Source: Streptomyces actuosus (GTDB lineage: Bacteria > Actinomycetota > Actinomycetes > Streptomycetales > Streptomycetaceae). From it: a stretch of 64,000 bases of DNA. The stretch lies in contig NZ_JAFFZS010000007.1 in NCBI RefSeq assembly GCF_016921115.1, forward strand, positions 186,001 through 250,000, given 5' to 3'. The position numbers and the translations under genes are program-made. How positions within the stretch are numbered: the first letter of the stretch is position 1; every line of letters starts with the position of its first letter. Positions 16,822-25,769 of this stretch are shown piece after piece. Under the pieces are notes generated by a model. That model did not search any database. It was not told where the DNA came from and saw only the letters and a program-made list of their open reading frames with translations.

Positions 16822-18327
16822 GTGCGGGAGTTCATCGTCGAGGCCGACGGCGGCTCGCGGGGCAACCCGGGGCCCGCGGGCCACGGCTCCGTGGTCCGGG
16901 ACGCGGCGACGGGGGAGACCCTGGTCGAGCACGCCGAGTACATCGGCGTCGCCACCAACAACGTCGCCGAGTACCGCGGGCTGGTCGCCGGGCTGCGCGC
17001 CGCGTACAGCCTGGATCCGGAGGCCTCGGTGCACGTCCGGATGGACTCCAAGCTCGTCGTCGAGCAGATGTCGGGCCGCTGGAGGATCAAGCACCCCGAC
17101 ATGAAGCCGCTCGCGGCGGAGGCGGCGCGGGTCTTCCCGCCCGGCCGGGTCGACTACGAGTGGATCCCGCGGGAGCAGAACAAGCACGCCGACCGACTCG
17201 CCAACGAGGCCATGGACGCGGGCCGGCGCGGGGAGCAGTGGGACCCCTCCACATCCCGTGCGGCCCTGGCCGCGCCGGCCGACCGGCCCTCCGAGCCGAC
17301 CGCCCCGCCCGGCGACGCGGCGGCCGGCGCGGCGCGTGCACGAGCCGCCCTGGCGCAGGGGCGGACGGGCCGGGCCGCGCAGCCGGAGGGCCCCGGCGGC
17401 ACGGCGCAGGCCGACCTGCGTGCCGCACGGTCCGTCGCTGCGGGCGCGGGTCTCGCGGACGCCGCCCGGGCGGCGGCCCCGGGGGAGACGGCGCCGGGCG
17501 AGACGGCCACGGACACGGCCGCCACGGACACGACCGTCACGGGCACGACTCCCGCCGAGACGACTCCCGCTCTCCTGCCGGCCGAGGGCACGACGGTCCC
17601 TGCCCCGTCGTCCGGTGCCTCGTCGTCCGGCGCGCCCGCCACTGCCGAGGCCGCCCCGGTCCCCGACACCTCCCCGCGCGGCTGGAGCGCGGCCCCCGAC
17701 CTCGGCGCCCCCGCCACGTTCGTCCTGCTCCGGCACGGCGAGACCCCGCTGACCCCCCAGAAGCGGTTCTCCGGCAGCGGCGGCACCGACCCCTCCCTGT
17801 CCGACGTGGGCCGGGAGCAGGCCGATCGGGTCGCCGCGGCACTCGCCCGGCGCGGCACGATCGAGCACATCGTCACCTCCCCGCTGGCCCGCACCCGGGA
17901 GACCGCCGGGATCGTCGCCGCCCGCCTCGGCCTGGAGACGGTGGTCGACGACGGGCTGCGGGAGACGGACTTCGGCGCCTGGGAGGGGCTGACGTTCGCG
18001 GAGGTGCGCGAGCGCCACCCCGAGGACCTGAACGCCTGGCTTGCCTCGGCGGACGCCGCACCCACCGGCGGCGGCGAGAGCTTCGCCGCGACCGCCACGC
18101 GCGTCGCCGCCGCCCGCGACCGGCTCGTCGCCGCGTACGCCGGGCGCACCGTGCTGCTGGTCACCCACGTCACCCCGATCAAGACCCTGGTGCGGCTCGC
18201 CCTCGGCGCGCCCCCCGAGTCCCTGTTCCGCATGGAGCTGTCGGCGGCCTCGCTGTCCGCGGTGGCCTACTACGCCGACGGCAACGCCAGCGTCCGGCTG
18301 CTCAACGACACCGCCCACCTGCGCTGA
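16822..18327 (+). CDS. Bifunctional RNase HI / acid phosphatase
   Basis: 501 aa from GTG. N-terminal RNase HI domain (1 to about 135): FIVEADGGSRGNPGPAGHG with the first catalytic Asp, VAEYRGLVAGL with Glu, VHVRMDSKLVVEQMSG with Asp, and NKHADRLANEAMD. A roughly 160-residue Ala/Thr/Pro-rich linker follows (about 150-290). The C-terminal histidine phosphatase domain begins FVLLRHGETPLTPQKRFSGS, with catalytic His in RHGE and a second in VTHVTPIK. It matches the S. coelicolor SCO2299-type enzyme, which degrades RNA:DNA hybrids and hydrolyses phosphates (CobC-like). The 3' end overlaps the convergent aldolase by 26 bases. Confidence 0.95.
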   Translation: MREFIVEADGGSRGNPGPAGHGSVVRDAATGETLVEHAEYIGVATNNVAEYRGLVAGLRAAYSLDPEASVHVRMDSKLVVEQMSGRWRIKHPDMKPLAAEAARVFPPGRVDYEWIPREQNKHADRLANEAMDAGRRGEQWDPSTSRAALAAPADRPSEPTAPPGDAAAGAARARAALAQGRTGRAAQPEGPGGTAQADLRAARSVAAGAGLADAARAAAPGETAPGETATDTAATDTTVTGTTPAETTPALLPAEGTTVPAPSSGASSSGAPATAEAAPVPDTSPRGWSAAPDLGAPATFVLLRHGETPLTPQKRFSGSGGTDPSLSDVGREQADRVAAALARRGTIEHIVTSPLARTRETAGIVAARLGLETVVDDGLRETDFGAWEGLTFAEVRERHPEDLNAWLASADAAPTGGGESFAATATRVAAARDRLVAAYAGRTVLLVTHVTPIKTLVRLALGAPPESLFRMELSAASLSAVAYYADGNASVRLLNDTAHLR

Positions 18328-18973
18328 GCCCGGCTGCCTCCCGGGCCAGCCGCTCCACCCGGGCCCAGTCCCGCCCGGCCACCGCGTCGGCGGGAACCAT
18401 CCAACTGCCGCCCACGCAGCCGACGTTGGGCAGCGCCAGATAGTCCGGGGCGGAGGCGGCGGTGATGCCGCCGGTCGGGCAGAACCGGGCCTGCGGCAGC
18501 GGACCGGCCAGCGAGCGCAGATACGCTGTGCCGCCCGCCGCGTGCGCCGGGAAGAACTTCATCTCCCGCACCCCGCGTTCCAGCAGCGCCACGACCTCCG
18601 ACGCCGTCGACACCCCCGGCAGGAACGGCACCCCGGACACCCGCATCGCCTCCAGCAGGACGTCCGTCCAGCCCGGGCTGACCAGGAAGCGGGCCCCGGC
18701 CGCGACCGAGTCGGCCACCTGCCCCGGGGTGAGGACCGTGCCGGCGCCGACCACGGCGCCCGGCACCGCTTCGGCGACGGCCCGGATCGCCGCCGTCGCG
18801 GGCGGCGTCCGCAACGCCACCTCGATCGCCGGAAGCCCCCCGGCGACCAGCGCCCGCGCCAGTGGAACGGCGTCACCGGCGTCCCGGAGGACGACGACGG
18901 GCACCACGGGGGCGAGGTCCAGCACGGAAGAGGGCGCCGGGGTGGGCCGGGCGGCGGGCGGAGGCGCGGGCAT
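18302..18973 (-). CDS. eda: 2-dehydro-3-deoxy-phosphogluconate (KDPG) / 4-hydroxy-2-oxoglutarate aldolase
   Basis: 223 aa from ATG 18973. TIM-barrel class I aldolase: PAIEVALRTPPATAAI with catalytic Glu, VVGAGTVLTPGQV, FLVSPGWTDVLLE, and REMKFFPAHAAGG with the Schiff-base Lys in MKFFPA, ending with FCPTGGITAASAPDYLALPN and VGGSW. It cleaves KDPG to pyruvate and glyceraldehyde 3-phosphate, or the 4-hydroxy analogue. No edd-like gene is adjacent, so it may serve sugar-acid catabolism encoded elsewhere. Confidence 0.93.
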   Translation of the reverse strand: MPAPPPAARPTPAPSSVLDLAPVVPVVVLRDAGDAVPLARALVAGGLPAIEVALRTPPATAAIRAVAEAVPGAVVGAGTVLTPGQVADSVAAGARFLVSPGWTDVLLEAMRVSGVPFLPGVSTASEVVALLERGVREMKFFPAHAAGGTAYLRSLAGPLPQARFCPTGGITAASAPDYLALPNVGCVGGSWMVPADAVAGRDWARVERLAREAAGLSAGGRCR

Positions 18974-19055
18974 GGCGTCATCCTGCCGACGGCGTGCAGG
19001 CTGCGCAAAGGATGTTGCGCATGCTGCAACGCTCGTGCCCGGCCCTGCCATGGGC

Positions 19056-19838
19056 TCAGTGGATCTCCTCCACGAGCACGTCCAGCGACCACGGCCTCCC
19101 CGCCCGGCCCGGTGGCTGCGTCTCCACCGCGTACCCGAGGTCGCGCAGCGCCGTCACCAGCTCGGAGGGCCCCTGCGGCACGGCCCCGTCGGTCAGCAGG
19201 CTGCGCACGATCCGCCCCTTCGTCGCCTTGTTGAAGTGGCTGACCACCTTCCGGGTCGGCGCGTGCAGCACCCGCACGCTCGCCGTCCGCCCCGCGACCT
19301 CGCCCTTCGGCCGCCAGGCCGCCGCGTACGCCGACGAACGCAGGTCCAGCACCAGCCCGCCCCCGGCCGCCTCGGGCAGCACCCCGGCCATCGGCGCCCG
19401 CCAGTGCCCCGCCAGCGCGCCGAGCCCGGGCAGTTTCACGCCCATCGAGCACCGGTAGGAGGGGATGCGGTCCGTGACCCGGACGGCACCCCACAGCCCC
19501 GAGAAGACCAGCAGCGACCCGGCGGCGCGCCGCTGTGCGGCCGGATCCAGCGAGGCCAGCCCGAGGGCGTCGTAGAGCACGCCGGTGTAGATCTCCCCGG
19601 CGGGACGCGCCCCGGCCGTCCGCAGCCCGGCGTTCTTGGCGACCTCACCGCGCAGGCCCTCGCTCAGCCCCAGCACCTCACGTGCTTTGCCCTCGTCCGC
19701 CGAGCACAGCTCGACCAGTTCGGCCAGCACCGTCTGGCGCGCGTCGTGCAGCCCCGGCAGCGACAGCGAGCCGAGGTCCAGCGGTGCGCCGCGGTCGGCG
19801 GAGGCCTTGCCTTCGGAGGGCGGGAGCAGGACGAGCAC
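19056..19838 (-). CDS. yaaA: Peroxide stress protein YaaA family (UPF0246)
   Basis: 260 aa. It opens with the family signature MLVLLPPSEGKA, and contains AGEIYTGVLYDALGLASLD, LLVFSGLWGAVRVTDRIPSY and SHFNKATKGRIVRSLL. In E. coli, YaaA limits free iron and protects DNA during peroxide stress, and binds DNA. It appears monocistronic on the minus strand, facing the AraC-family gene across a roughly 320-base gap. Confidence 0.93.
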   Translation of the reverse strand: MLVLLPPSEGKASADRGAPLDLGSLSLPGLHDARQTVLAELVELCSADEGKAREVLGLSEGLRGEVAKNAGLRTAGARPAGEIYTGVLYDALGLASLDPAAQRRAAGSLLVFSGLWGAVRVTDRIPSYRCSMGVKLPGLGALAGHWRAPMAGVLPEAAGGGLVLDLRSSAYAAAWRPKGEVAGRTASVRVLHAPTRKVVSHFNKATKGRIVRSLLTDGAVPQGPSELVTALRDLGYAVETQPPGRAGRPWSLDVLVEEIH

Positions 19839-20162
19839 GGGATCTCCTTCGGTAGCGCTCCGAGAAGACTACGGGGCACGTCCTCCCACCCCGGCCGTGG
19901 TCACGTCCTCCGCCTCCGGCAGTGGTCACCTCCCGCGGACCCGGCATCCCACGCCCACCGCCCGCAGGGCCCGCCCGCCCTGCCGGCCCCGCCCGCGTCC
20001 TCTCGCACCCACCGCCGCCCGAGTACCACCACGAGAGCTCCGGCGCCGAATGCGCGGAACCGCACGGTCTCGCCGGACACCGCCGCCTTCGACGCGGTGC
20101 GGCGACGCGGTATGGAAGCGGGAGGAGAAGACGTTGCACCCCTGAGAAGGGGGTGCGCGGCG
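19839..20162. other. Divergent intergenic region
   Basis: Promoter region between yaaA (minus) and the AraC-family gene (plus). No gene is recognisable apart from the possible N-terminal extension of the regulator (ATG 20112) and the hairpin described separately. Confidence 0.4.
20136..20156 (+). promoter_or_regulatory. Hairpin over the ribosome binding site
   Basis: GCACCCC and GGGGTGC form a 7-bp stem around a 7-base loop, ending 6 bases before ATG 20163 and containing the GGGGG that would act as its RBS. It could restrain translation from this ATG, or indicate that the real start is ATG 20112 upstream. Confidence 0.4.
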
Positions 20163-21035
20163 ATGAACGAAGGCAGACCGGCGCCGAGCGACGGGGGCGA
20201 GCAGACGCCGGCCGGACGCGAGCAGGCCCGATGGACCAGGGCCCGCCTGGGGCGCTGCGGGCCTCCGCTCGACCTGCTGACCGCCCGCTTCGACCGGCAC
20301 GTCTACGCCCCGCACGCTCACGACGAGTACACCGTCGGCGTCTGCGTCGGCGGCTCGGAGGTGATCGCCTATCGCGGTGGGCGCCTGCACGCGGGTCCCG
20401 GCTCCATCGTCGTCCTGTCACCGGGCGAGATGCACACCGGTGGCCCCGCCACGCCCACCGACGGCTACGCCTACCGCGCCCTGTACGCGGCGCCGGGCCT
20501 CGTCGGGGACGGCGTCCTCGGCGAGCTGCCGCACTTCCGCGAAGCCGTCCTCGACGATCCCGAGCTGGCCGCGGCCCTCCTCGCCGCGCACGCCGACATC
20601 GCGCGCTGTCCCGACCCGCTGGAGGCGGAGTCCCGCCTGCCCTGGCTGCTCACGGCCCTCGCCCGCCGACACTCCACCGCCCGCCCGGCGGGCGACACCG
20701 TCGCGGGCGCCGACCGCATCGCCCGGCAGATCCGCGACCGCCTCGCCGACGACCTCACCGCCCCGCCCTCCCTGGCCGGCCTCGCCGCCGAACTCGGCCT
20801 CTCCCGCTACCAGCTCCTGCGCGCCTTCCGGACGACGGTCGGCATACCCCCGTACGCCTGGCTCGCCCAGCACCGGGTCACCCGCGCCCGCGCCCTGCTG
20901 GAGACCGGGCTGCGCCCGGCCGAGGTGGCGGGCCTCGTGGGGTTCGCCGACCAGGCCCATCTGACCCGGTGGTTCAGGCGGGTGCTCGGGGTGACCCCGG
21001 CGGCGTACCGCAACAGCGTTCAAGACGGCCGCTGA
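20163..21035 (+). CDS. AraC-family transcriptional regulator
   Basis: 290 aa. N-terminal AraC-type cupin: FDRHVYAPHAHDEYTVGVCV and GSIVVLSPGEMHTG. C-terminal double helix-turn-helix (about 190-285): SLAGLAAELGLSRYQLLRAF and VAGLVGFADQAHLTRWFRRV, ending TPAAYRNS. In-frame ATG 20112 would add 17 residues. The stop is 4 bases before the EamA transporter gene, so this regulator and exporter form an operon; it likely controls export of a small metabolite sensed by its cupin. Confidence 0.9.
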   Translation: MNEGRPAPSDGGEQTPAGREQARWTRARLGRCGPPLDLLTARFDRHVYAPHAHDEYTVGVCVGGSEVIAYRGGRLHAGPGSIVVLSPGEMHTGGPATPTDGYAYRALYAAPGLVGDGVLGELPHFREAVLDDPELAAALLAAHADIARCPDPLEAESRLPWLLTALARRHSTARPAGDTVAGADRIARQIRDRLADDLTAPPSLAGLAAELGLSRYQLLRAFRTTVGIPPYAWLAQHRVTRARALLETGLRPAEVAGLVGFADQAHLTRWFRRVLGVTPAAYRNSVQDGR

Positions 21036-21039
21036 ACGG

Positions 21040-21987
21040 GTGGCCGAAACTCACCGCATGACTGCACGTGGCTGGTTCCTGTTCTCCCTGATGGGAGTGA
21101 TCTGGGGCATCCCCTATCTGATGATCAAGGTGGCGGTGGACGCGGTGTCCCCGTCGACGGTGGTGTTCGTCCGCTGCGCGATCGGCGCCGTGCTGCTCCT
21201 CCCCTTCGCACTCAGGCAGGGCGGCCTGCCGCGGACCCTGCGCGCGTACTGGCGCCCCATGCTGGCCTTCGCGTGCATCGAGATCATCGGCCCCTGGTTC
21301 ACCCTGACCGACGCCGAACGCCACCTGTCCAGCTCGACGGCGGGCCTGCTGATCGCGGGAGTCCCCATCGTCGGAGTCGTCCTGGCCCGCTTCTTCGGCG
21401 CCACCGAACACCTGGGCGCACGCCGGGCGGCCGGCCTGGCCCTGGGTCTCGCCGGCGTCGCGGTCCTCACGATCCCGCACCTGACCGGCGGCGACGCCCG
21501 CTCCCTCGGCGAGGTCATGCTGACGGTCCTGGGCTACGCCACGGCTCCGCTGATCGCCGCACGTCACCTGAGGGACGTGCCGTCCCTGCACCTCACGGCC
21601 CCCTGCCTGGCGCTGGCCGCCCTGGTCTACGCCCCCGCCGCGGCGGCCACCTGGCCGGCCCACACCCCCTCGGTGTCCGTGCTGGCCGCGCTGGCCGGCC
21701 TCGGTGTGATCTGCACGGCGGTGGCGTTCGTCGCCTTCCTGGAGCTGATCAAGGAGGCGGGGCCCACCCGGGCCACGGTGATCACGTATGTCAACCCCGC
21801 GGTGGCGGTGGCCGCGGGCGCCCTCTTCCTCGGCGAGGACCTGACGGCGTCGATCGCCGTCGCGTTCGCGCTGATCCTGGCGGGCTCGGTCCTGGCCACG
21901 GCCGCGGGTCCGCGCGGCACCTCCCGCCGGGTACCATGGTCGGCACGGCAGACGAGCCGGGCGGACGGCCGCGTGGAGTCCCCCTAG
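21040..21987 (+). CDS. DMT-superfamily exporter (EamA / RhaT type)
   Basis: 315 aa with ten predicted membrane helices in two EamA repeats. The first opens FLFSLMGVIWGIPYLMIKVA; the second includes VIWGxx-like GVICTAVAFVAFLELIKEAG and ATVITYVNPAVAVAAGALFL followed by GEDLTAS. Start GTG 21040 (ATG 21058 possible). Cotranscribed with the AraC regulator. Its last 40 bases, encoding a hydrophilic tail (ARQTSRADGRVESP), overlap the 5' end of rnpB, so the tail sequence is constrained by the RNA. Confidence 0.9.
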   Translation: MAETHRMTARGWFLFSLMGVIWGIPYLMIKVAVDAVSPSTVVFVRCAIGAVLLLPFALRQGGLPRTLRAYWRPMLAFACIEIIGPWFTLTDAERHLSSSTAGLLIAGVPIVGVVLARFFGATEHLGARRAAGLALGLAGVAVLTIPHLTGGDARSLGEVMLTVLGYATAPLIAARHLRDVPSLHLTAPCLALAALVYAPAAAATWPAHTPSVSVLAALAGLGVICTAVAFVAFLELIKEAGPTRATVITYVNPAVAVAAGALFLGEDLTASIAVAFALILAGSVLATAAGPRGTSRRVPWSARQTSRADGRVESP

Positions 21988-22369
21988 GGGACTTCCCGAG
22001 GAACGTCCGGGCTCCACAGGGCAGGGTGGTGGCTAACGGCCACCCGGGGTGACCCGCGGGACAGTGCCACAGAAAGCAGACCGCCGGGGATCTCGGTCCT
22101 CGGTAAGGGTGAAACGGTGGTGTAAGAGACCACCAGTGCCCAGGGCGACCTGGGCAGCTCGGTAAACCCCACCCGGAGCAAGGTCAAGAGGGGCCGCCTC
22201 TCCGCAAGGAGGGTGTCCCTGCGCGGACGTTCGAGGGCTGCCCGCCCGAGTCCGCGGGTAGACCGCACGAGGCCGGCGGCAACGCCGGCCCTAGATGGAT
22301 GGCCGTCACCCCGGTCTCCGCGAGGACCCGGGGAACAGAACCCGGCGTACAGCCCGACTCGTCTGCCGC
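21947..22369 (+). ncRNA. rnpB: RNase P RNA (type A)
   Basis: The catalytic RNA of RNase P, which matures tRNA 5' ends. Recognisable parts are the P1 pairing GGCAGACGAGCCGGG with CCCGACTCGTCTGCC at the ends, the P4/J3-4 core GAGGAACGTCCGGGCTCCAC, ACAGAAAGCAGACCGCC, GGTAAGGGTGAAACGGTGGT, GGTAAACCCCACCCGGAGCA, TAGATGGATGGCCGTC and ACAGAACCCGGCGTACAG. A TACCAT hexamer at 21932-21937 may be its -10 box. The 5' end lies within the preceding ORF. Unusually, no terminator hairpin follows; a second copy of its 3' end, with a small hairpin, lies at 25171. Confidence 0.97.
22341..22369. repeat. Direct repeat copy 1 (rnpB 3' end; candidate att site)
   Basis: The 29 bases from CCCGGCGTACAG through GACTCGTCTGCCGC are the 3' end of rnpB and recur at 25171-25199 with one C/T difference. 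Integrases commonly use 3' ends of stable RNA genes as attachment sites. Confidence 0.75.
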
Positions 22370-23387
22370 TCTGGGCCCATGATCAGCGAACATGTTGGTC
22401 ATGGCCTCTTATCGCCCGGCTGAGGGCTTGGGCAGACCTCGTTCCGCACTGGTTCGAACCGGGTCTCACGGCCGAGTGCGTAGCCGTGAGAGTGGCCACG
22501 GCATTGCGGGGCCTGAGTTTGACGAGGACAGCGCACCCAGTGGGGGGTCGGTCAGGGGAGGCGTCCGGCAGGACGTCTGTCTGAAGCTGTCCCTCCATCT
22601 GTTCAGGCTCTTCGAGCTGCTGGCCATACCGAGCCGCAGCGCCCGCCGCCGCTTCGTCGCGCAGGAGGAGCGCAAGCACCGCGCTGGCGTTGACCTGGGT
22701 GGCCGGGTCTCGTACGACGGGATGAGGTCATTCATGGTTGGAGAGATGGGCTGGCCATTGCCAGCGCCCGGGGAGGAGCCGGGCCTGTTGCTCGTGCACC
22801 CTCACTGTCGATATCGCGCAGTACCGCGGTGACGCAGCCGGCTATGCGACCTGGGCGTCCATGCTGCTTCGGCCGAACCCCAAGTAGCCCTGTGCGGCAC
22901 GGAATTTGCCCCGTGAGCGTTTACCGGAGGTCGGAACGCAATTGACTCGCCTTCGTCCAGCCGGTCGACGTGGGCCGATGTCCGGTGACGATTCGTCCGG
23001 GATGGACTGTGGCCTTGTGCAGCTTGGGGCTCTGCATCCGGCGGGCCCGCCGCCCGGGAAATGCCCTACCCGCGACGCCGGCCCCAACGGGCACGTGGGC
23101 ACGTCGTGGAAGGTTCCACATGCCGGAAACTTCGAGGTGGGGTGAGGCGTCTGTGCCCGGGGCCTCTTCCCCGTTCCTCGGGAGGGCGACGGACCCGGTT
23201 GCCCAGCCGGTGGCTACCGCGCCCGGGACCGGGTCGCCACGGGGTTCGGCGCGACAACACCGAGCAGTCGGCACAGCATGGAAGGGGAGGTCCTCGGCCG
23301 CATGACGGCGCGGAAGTGAGGAACCATGGTGAAACATTCCCTTTCCGCACGGTACCCACGCCTGCCCGATCACGTCTCGGGAGTGCC
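22370..23387. other. Gap of about 1 kb without a supported gene
   Basis: Lies between the rnpB end and the kinase gene. Several frames of 80-190 codons are open, but none has an RBS plus family resemblance. One plus-strand stretch (about 22580-22700, LHLFRLFELLAIPSRSARRR) looks protein-like but is not identifiable. Base use is less extreme than in the flanks, as expected for an inserted or decaying segment. Confidence 0.45.
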
Positions 23388-25016
23388 ATGAGTGGCGATG
23401 AAGAGCGGCTGCTGGCCAGCCGCTATCTCCTCCTCGATCAGCTCGGCCACGGCGGGATGGGCACCGTGTGGCGGGCACGGGACCAGGTGCTGGGCCGTGA
23501 GGTGGCGGTGAAGGAGTTGACGGTCAGCGGCCTGCCGCGCGAAGAGCTTGAGGTCTTGAACGCCCGCATGGAGCAGGAGGCACGGGCCGCGGCGCGGGTC
23601 AAACACCCGGGGGTCGTCACCGTGTTCGATGTGCTGGAAGAGGACGGTCGACCGTGGATCGTGATGGAGCTGGTCGACGGCCAGTCACTCGCCGACGTCA
23701 TCGCCACGGAGGGGACACTGCTGCCACGAGACGCCGCCCGACTAGGAACACAGTTGCTGTCGGCGCTGGCCCGAGCGCACCAGCTGGGGGTCCTGCACCG
23801 GGACGTCAAACCCGCCAATGTGCTGCTTGAACGCGGCGGACGGGTGGTCCTCACCGATTTCGGCATCGCTGTCATGGGGGGCTCAAGCGGTCTGACCCGC
23901 ACCGGCGACGTCATCGGTTCGCCGGACTACCTCGCCCCAGAGCGCGCGATGGGCCACCGGCCGGGCCCGGAGTCCGATCTGTGGTCCCTCGGCGTGACGC
24001 TGTACGCCGCGGTGGAGGGGCAGTCACCGTTCCGCCGCACCACGACGATGAGCACCTTGCATGCGGTGGTCGCCGAGGAACTGCCGGAACCCCGGCACGC
24101 GGGCCCGCTCGCCCCTGTCATAGAAGCCCTGCTTCGTAAGGACCCGAACGAGCGGGCGACGGCTGAGCAGGCTCAGCGGATGCTGGGCGATGTGGCGGCT
24201 GGGCTGCCGGTGAGCGCTCCCGCGCCCGAAGCGGCGGAGCACCCGCCCACGGAGGTGGCGCCACCGACGGACAGCGCCGACAAGGAGCGCCTCACCCGGG
24301 GACCGACCCAGACGACACCGCCCGCACCGGTGCCGTCACACGGGAGGGGCAACCGAGCCGAACTCGGCTCGGCGGCAAACGAGGAGCATCGGGCGACCAC
24401 CCCGCCGACCGTACCGGTGCCCCCCGCCGGCCCCCATGCCCATCCGGGTGGAGCGGGCGACGGTCGGCCCAGGCGGCGCAAGTCGCTGCTGATCGCCGGA
24501 GGGGCGCTGGCAGTGGCACTGGTGGGTGGCAGCGCCGCAGCTGTGGTGATGACCATCGACTCCCGAGACACCCCGCAGTCCGCACCCGCTACCTCGCAGA
24601 GCACGGTCACTTCGCAGTCCACTGTCACCCGGACGGCTACGCAGAGTCCTCCCAGCAAGCCCGCCGAGCCCCCGCCACCGACGCAGTCCAGCCCCGCATC
24701 GACATCAGCCTCTCGGACCACCGCCGTCGCCACTCCTGCCCAGCAGGTCGTCGAGGACTACTTCGCCGCCATCAATGCCGGGGACTACGCGCGCGCATGG
24801 GACCTTGGAGGGAAGAACCTGGGCGGGTCCTACGATTCCTTCGTCAAGGGCTTCTCCGACACCGTCTCCGACAAGGTCACCATCGAGTCCGTCTCCGGGG
24901 ACACCGTGACCATGCGGCTCGACGCGTTGCAGACGGACGGAACGCATCTGTTGTTCGCCGGCACGTACACCGTTCGCGATGGCGCCATCGTCGCGGCCGA
25001 CGTTCAAGAGCAATGA
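23388..25016 (+). CDS. Transmembrane Ser/Thr protein kinase (Pkn/STPK)
   Basis: 542 aa. The N-terminal eukaryotic-type kinase domain (about 10-270) has LGHGGMGTVWRARD (P-loop), REVAVKELTV (Lys), LGVLHRDVKPANVLLE, LTDFGIAVM (DFG) and GSPDYLAPERAMG. A Pro/Thr linker, one membrane segment (LLIAGGALAVALVGGSAAAV, near 365), a Ser/Thr-rich extracellular stalk with TVTSQSTVT repeats, and a C-terminal SnoaL/NTF2-like sensor (VVEDYFAAINAGDYARAWDL) follow. It phosphorylates proteins on Ser/Thr in response to an outside signal. It is the only intact gene between the two rnpB 3'-end repeats. Confidence 0.92.
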   Translation: MSGDEERLLASRYLLLDQLGHGGMGTVWRARDQVLGREVAVKELTVSGLPREELEVLNARMEQEARAAARVKHPGVVTVFDVLEEDGRPWIVMELVDGQSLADVIATEGTLLPRDAARLGTQLLSALARAHQLGVLHRDVKPANVLLERGGRVVLTDFGIAVMGGSSGLTRTGDVIGSPDYLAPERAMGHRPGPESDLWSLGVTLYAAVEGQSPFRRTTTMSTLHAVVAEELPEPRHAGPLAPVIEALLRKDPNERATAEQAQRMLGDVAAGLPVSAPAPEAAEHPPTEVAPPTDSADKERLTRGPTQTTPPAPVPSHGRGNRAELGSAANEEHRATTPPTVPVPPAGPHAHPGGAGDGRPRRRKSLLIAGGALAVALVGGSAAAVVMTIDSRDTPQSAPATSQSTVTSQSTVTRTATQSPPSKPAEPPPPTQSSPASTSASRTTAVATPAQQVVEDYFAAINAGDYARAWDLGGKNLGGSYDSFVKGFSDTVSDKVTIESVSGDTVTMRLDALQTDGTHLLFAGTYTVRDGAIVAADVQEQ

Positions 25017-25170
25017 CACGTCGCTGAGCGCATCGCAGAAGGCTGAGTTCGTTCCCTTCTGACAGACATCCCAGGCGTGGAGCAGGGTGGAAGAGCAAGG
25101 AGCCGCCGACACAGCCGTCGAGTGGGCCGTCCTGCATGTTTACGCAGGTGTGAGCGTCGTGGTCGTTCTC

Positions 25171-25199
25171 CCCGGCGTACAGCTCGACTCGTCTGCCGC
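25171..25199. repeat. Direct repeat copy 2 (duplicated rnpB 3' end; candidate att site)
   Basis: CCCGGCGTACAGC then TCGACTCGTCTGCCGC: 28 of 29 bases identical to the rnpB 3' end at 22341-22369, same orientation, 2,830 bases apart. It is followed directly by a GC hairpin, as expected for the original rnpB terminator displaced by an insertion. Confidence 0.75.
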
Positions 25200-25210
25200 C
25201 CCTTCGGGGC
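25198..25210 (+). terminator. Small hairpin after the displaced rnpB 3' end
   Basis: GCCCC-TTC-GGGGC. It is short, but its position immediately after the rnpB 3' sequence suggests that it was the ancestral rnpB terminator or part of it. Confidence 0.45.
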
Positions 25211-25769
25211 AGGCTCCGGACCGAGCCCCCCGCCTGGCCGGGAGCTTCCCGACGAACCTTCCCGGTCGCAGCACCAGGTCGCCGTGGCCGATGTCCGCCA
25301 CCACATCGAGGTCGACCACCATCCGGCTCGGCAGGCACAGAGAAGATGCGGTTCGTTGGCTCAGGGGGGACTCGATGCGGCCCTCAACTCGTCACACCAG
25401 CGGGCCAGGGCCGATGACCCGGACTACCTTGCCTCCTGCCTGATCAACAGGTTCGACACCGGCCGGCACGGCGGCGCCCTGACGATCCGGCTCCGCTGGA
25501 GCAACCAGTCGGCCACCCTTGCGACGCTCGCCCCGCTCGCCCCGCTCGGCCGGAACGCCAACGGCGTCGAGGGCCAGGCGGCACCGCTCGGCAGCGGCTG
25601 GCCCGGCGTCATCCGCTACGACGGACCCGCACAGGTCGTGGTCGCGCTCGAGTGTCAGAACGCCAAGGAGACAAGGCCCTGCTGGCATACGGCGACCTCA
25701 TCCGCCGGCCCGAGGACGCCAAGGAGACCGCCCCCGTCCTCACCGGACTCGGCCGAGTGACCACCGAGA

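Larger units (their letters stand above)
25017..25769. other. Gap containing the second rnpB 3'-end copy; no intact gene
   Basis: Apart from the repeat and hairpin at 25171-25210, I see only open frames without starts or family resemblance. One (about 25405-25650, ALTIRLRWSNQSATLATLAP) has protein-like composition and may be a remnant gene. Confidence 0.4.

Noticed and set aside
22420..22540. tRNA-like GGTTCGAACC near 22453
   Set aside because: The T-loop-like string has no acceptor, D or anticodon stems around it.
23388..25016. The kinase segment as a complete mobile element with integrase
   Set aside because: I searched the frames by eye for tyrosine or serine recombinase motifs between the repeats and saw none.
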